Source: Gammaproteobacteria bacterium
GTDB lineage: Bacteria; Pseudomonadota; Gammaproteobacteria; Pseudomonadales; DSM-25080
Direction of reading: 5' to 3'
DNA: 23,368 nt
Assembly (NCBI GenBank): GCA_013372965.1
Contig: JABXIR010000097.1
Coordinates: 1-23,368 of the forward strand
This document shows, in pieces, positions 23,234-23,368 of this stretch (its first letter is position 1; every line of letters starts with the position of its first letter). The notes beneath the pieces were generated by a model. It was given only the letters and a program-made list of their open reading frames with translations, made no database searches and was not told the DNA's origin. The translations under genes and the position numbers were made by a program.

Positions 23234-23368
23234 TTATTCCTCGATCTTTTGATCATTGGCGAAGAATCGCTGGAACGACACCTCGGGCTCATCTAACGAG
23301 CCCTCGATTCTATAAGACAGTGTCGACAACTGGTCGAATTGATCTTCGAATAGCTGACTGGCCAAGAA
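23234..23368 (-). CDS. yhdP: YhdP-family AsmA-like protein (partial, C-terminus only)
   Basis: Only the last 44 residues are in the window; the frame is open to the right edge. The segment LSYRIEGSLDEPEVSFQRF fits the C-terminal end of the large TIGR02099/YhdP proteins, in which a Y-x-I-x-G-x-x-x-x-P-x-V pattern closes the last repeat. YhdP spans the envelope and helps carry phospholipids to the outer membrane. The position beside darP supports the call, because yhdP, nit, tldD, darP and pmbA cluster in related genomes. The identification rests on a short piece and synteny. Confidence 0.6.
   Translation of the reverse strand, partial: FLASQLFEDQFDQLSTLSYRIEGSLDEPEVSFQRFFANDQKIEE

Overview
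The window is a gene-dense stretch of a gammaproteobacterial chromosome. The clearest sign is the conserved block yrbG-like antiporter / kdsD / kdsC / lptC / lptA / lptB / rpoN / hpf / ptsN / rapZ / npr, running opposite to mlaC / ibaG / murA. The attachment of hisG-hisD-hisC behind murA, the short HisG, and darP lying beside a yhdP-like gene resemble Pseudomonadales and related marine lineages more than enterics. No rRNA, tRNA, CRISPR array, insertion sequence, phage gene or integration site is visible. No gene-free stretch exceeds 300 bases; the longest (19180-19342) is about 163.

Left part (1-7423): a partial alpha/beta hydrolase and a free-methionine-sulfoxide-reductase-like GAF protein on the minus strand; rarD (+); pepD and a small basic membrane protein (-); a kappa-class DsbA-fold protein and a MATE transporter (+); gpmA and an unrecognised four-helix membrane protein (-). 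Strong hairpin terminators separate the convergent pairs rarD/pepD and MATE/gpmA.

Centre (7473-13338): an OmpR-type response regulator resembling PdsR, the regulator of the proteobacterial dedicated sortase system, stands without a kinase or sortase. It converges on hisC with interleaved stop codons. The minus-strand run mlaC-ibaG-murA-hisG-hisD-hisC links phospholipid transport, an Fe-S/BolA factor, the first committed step of peptidoglycan synthesis and three histidine-biosynthesis steps. mlaF, mlaE, mlaD and mlaB, which normally lie here, are absent.

Right part (13483-23229): one compact plus-strand run starts from a good sigma70-type promoter (13418-13446). It encodes a Ca2+/Na+ antiporter, Kdo synthesis (KdsD, KdsC), the LPS transport bridge (LptC, LptA, LptB), sigma54, and, after a 163-base gap containing two inverted repeats, HPF, EIIA-Ntr, RapZ, NPr, MgtE and DarP. 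The window ends in the 3' end of a minus-strand yhdP-like gene.

Most of this is conserved core genome. The less ordinary points are the solitary mlaC, the orphan PdsR-like regulator with its unknown divergent membrane neighbour, the hairpins around rpoN and hpf, MgtE coupled to NPr, and two small or unknown membrane proteins. I see no clearly new multi-gene system.
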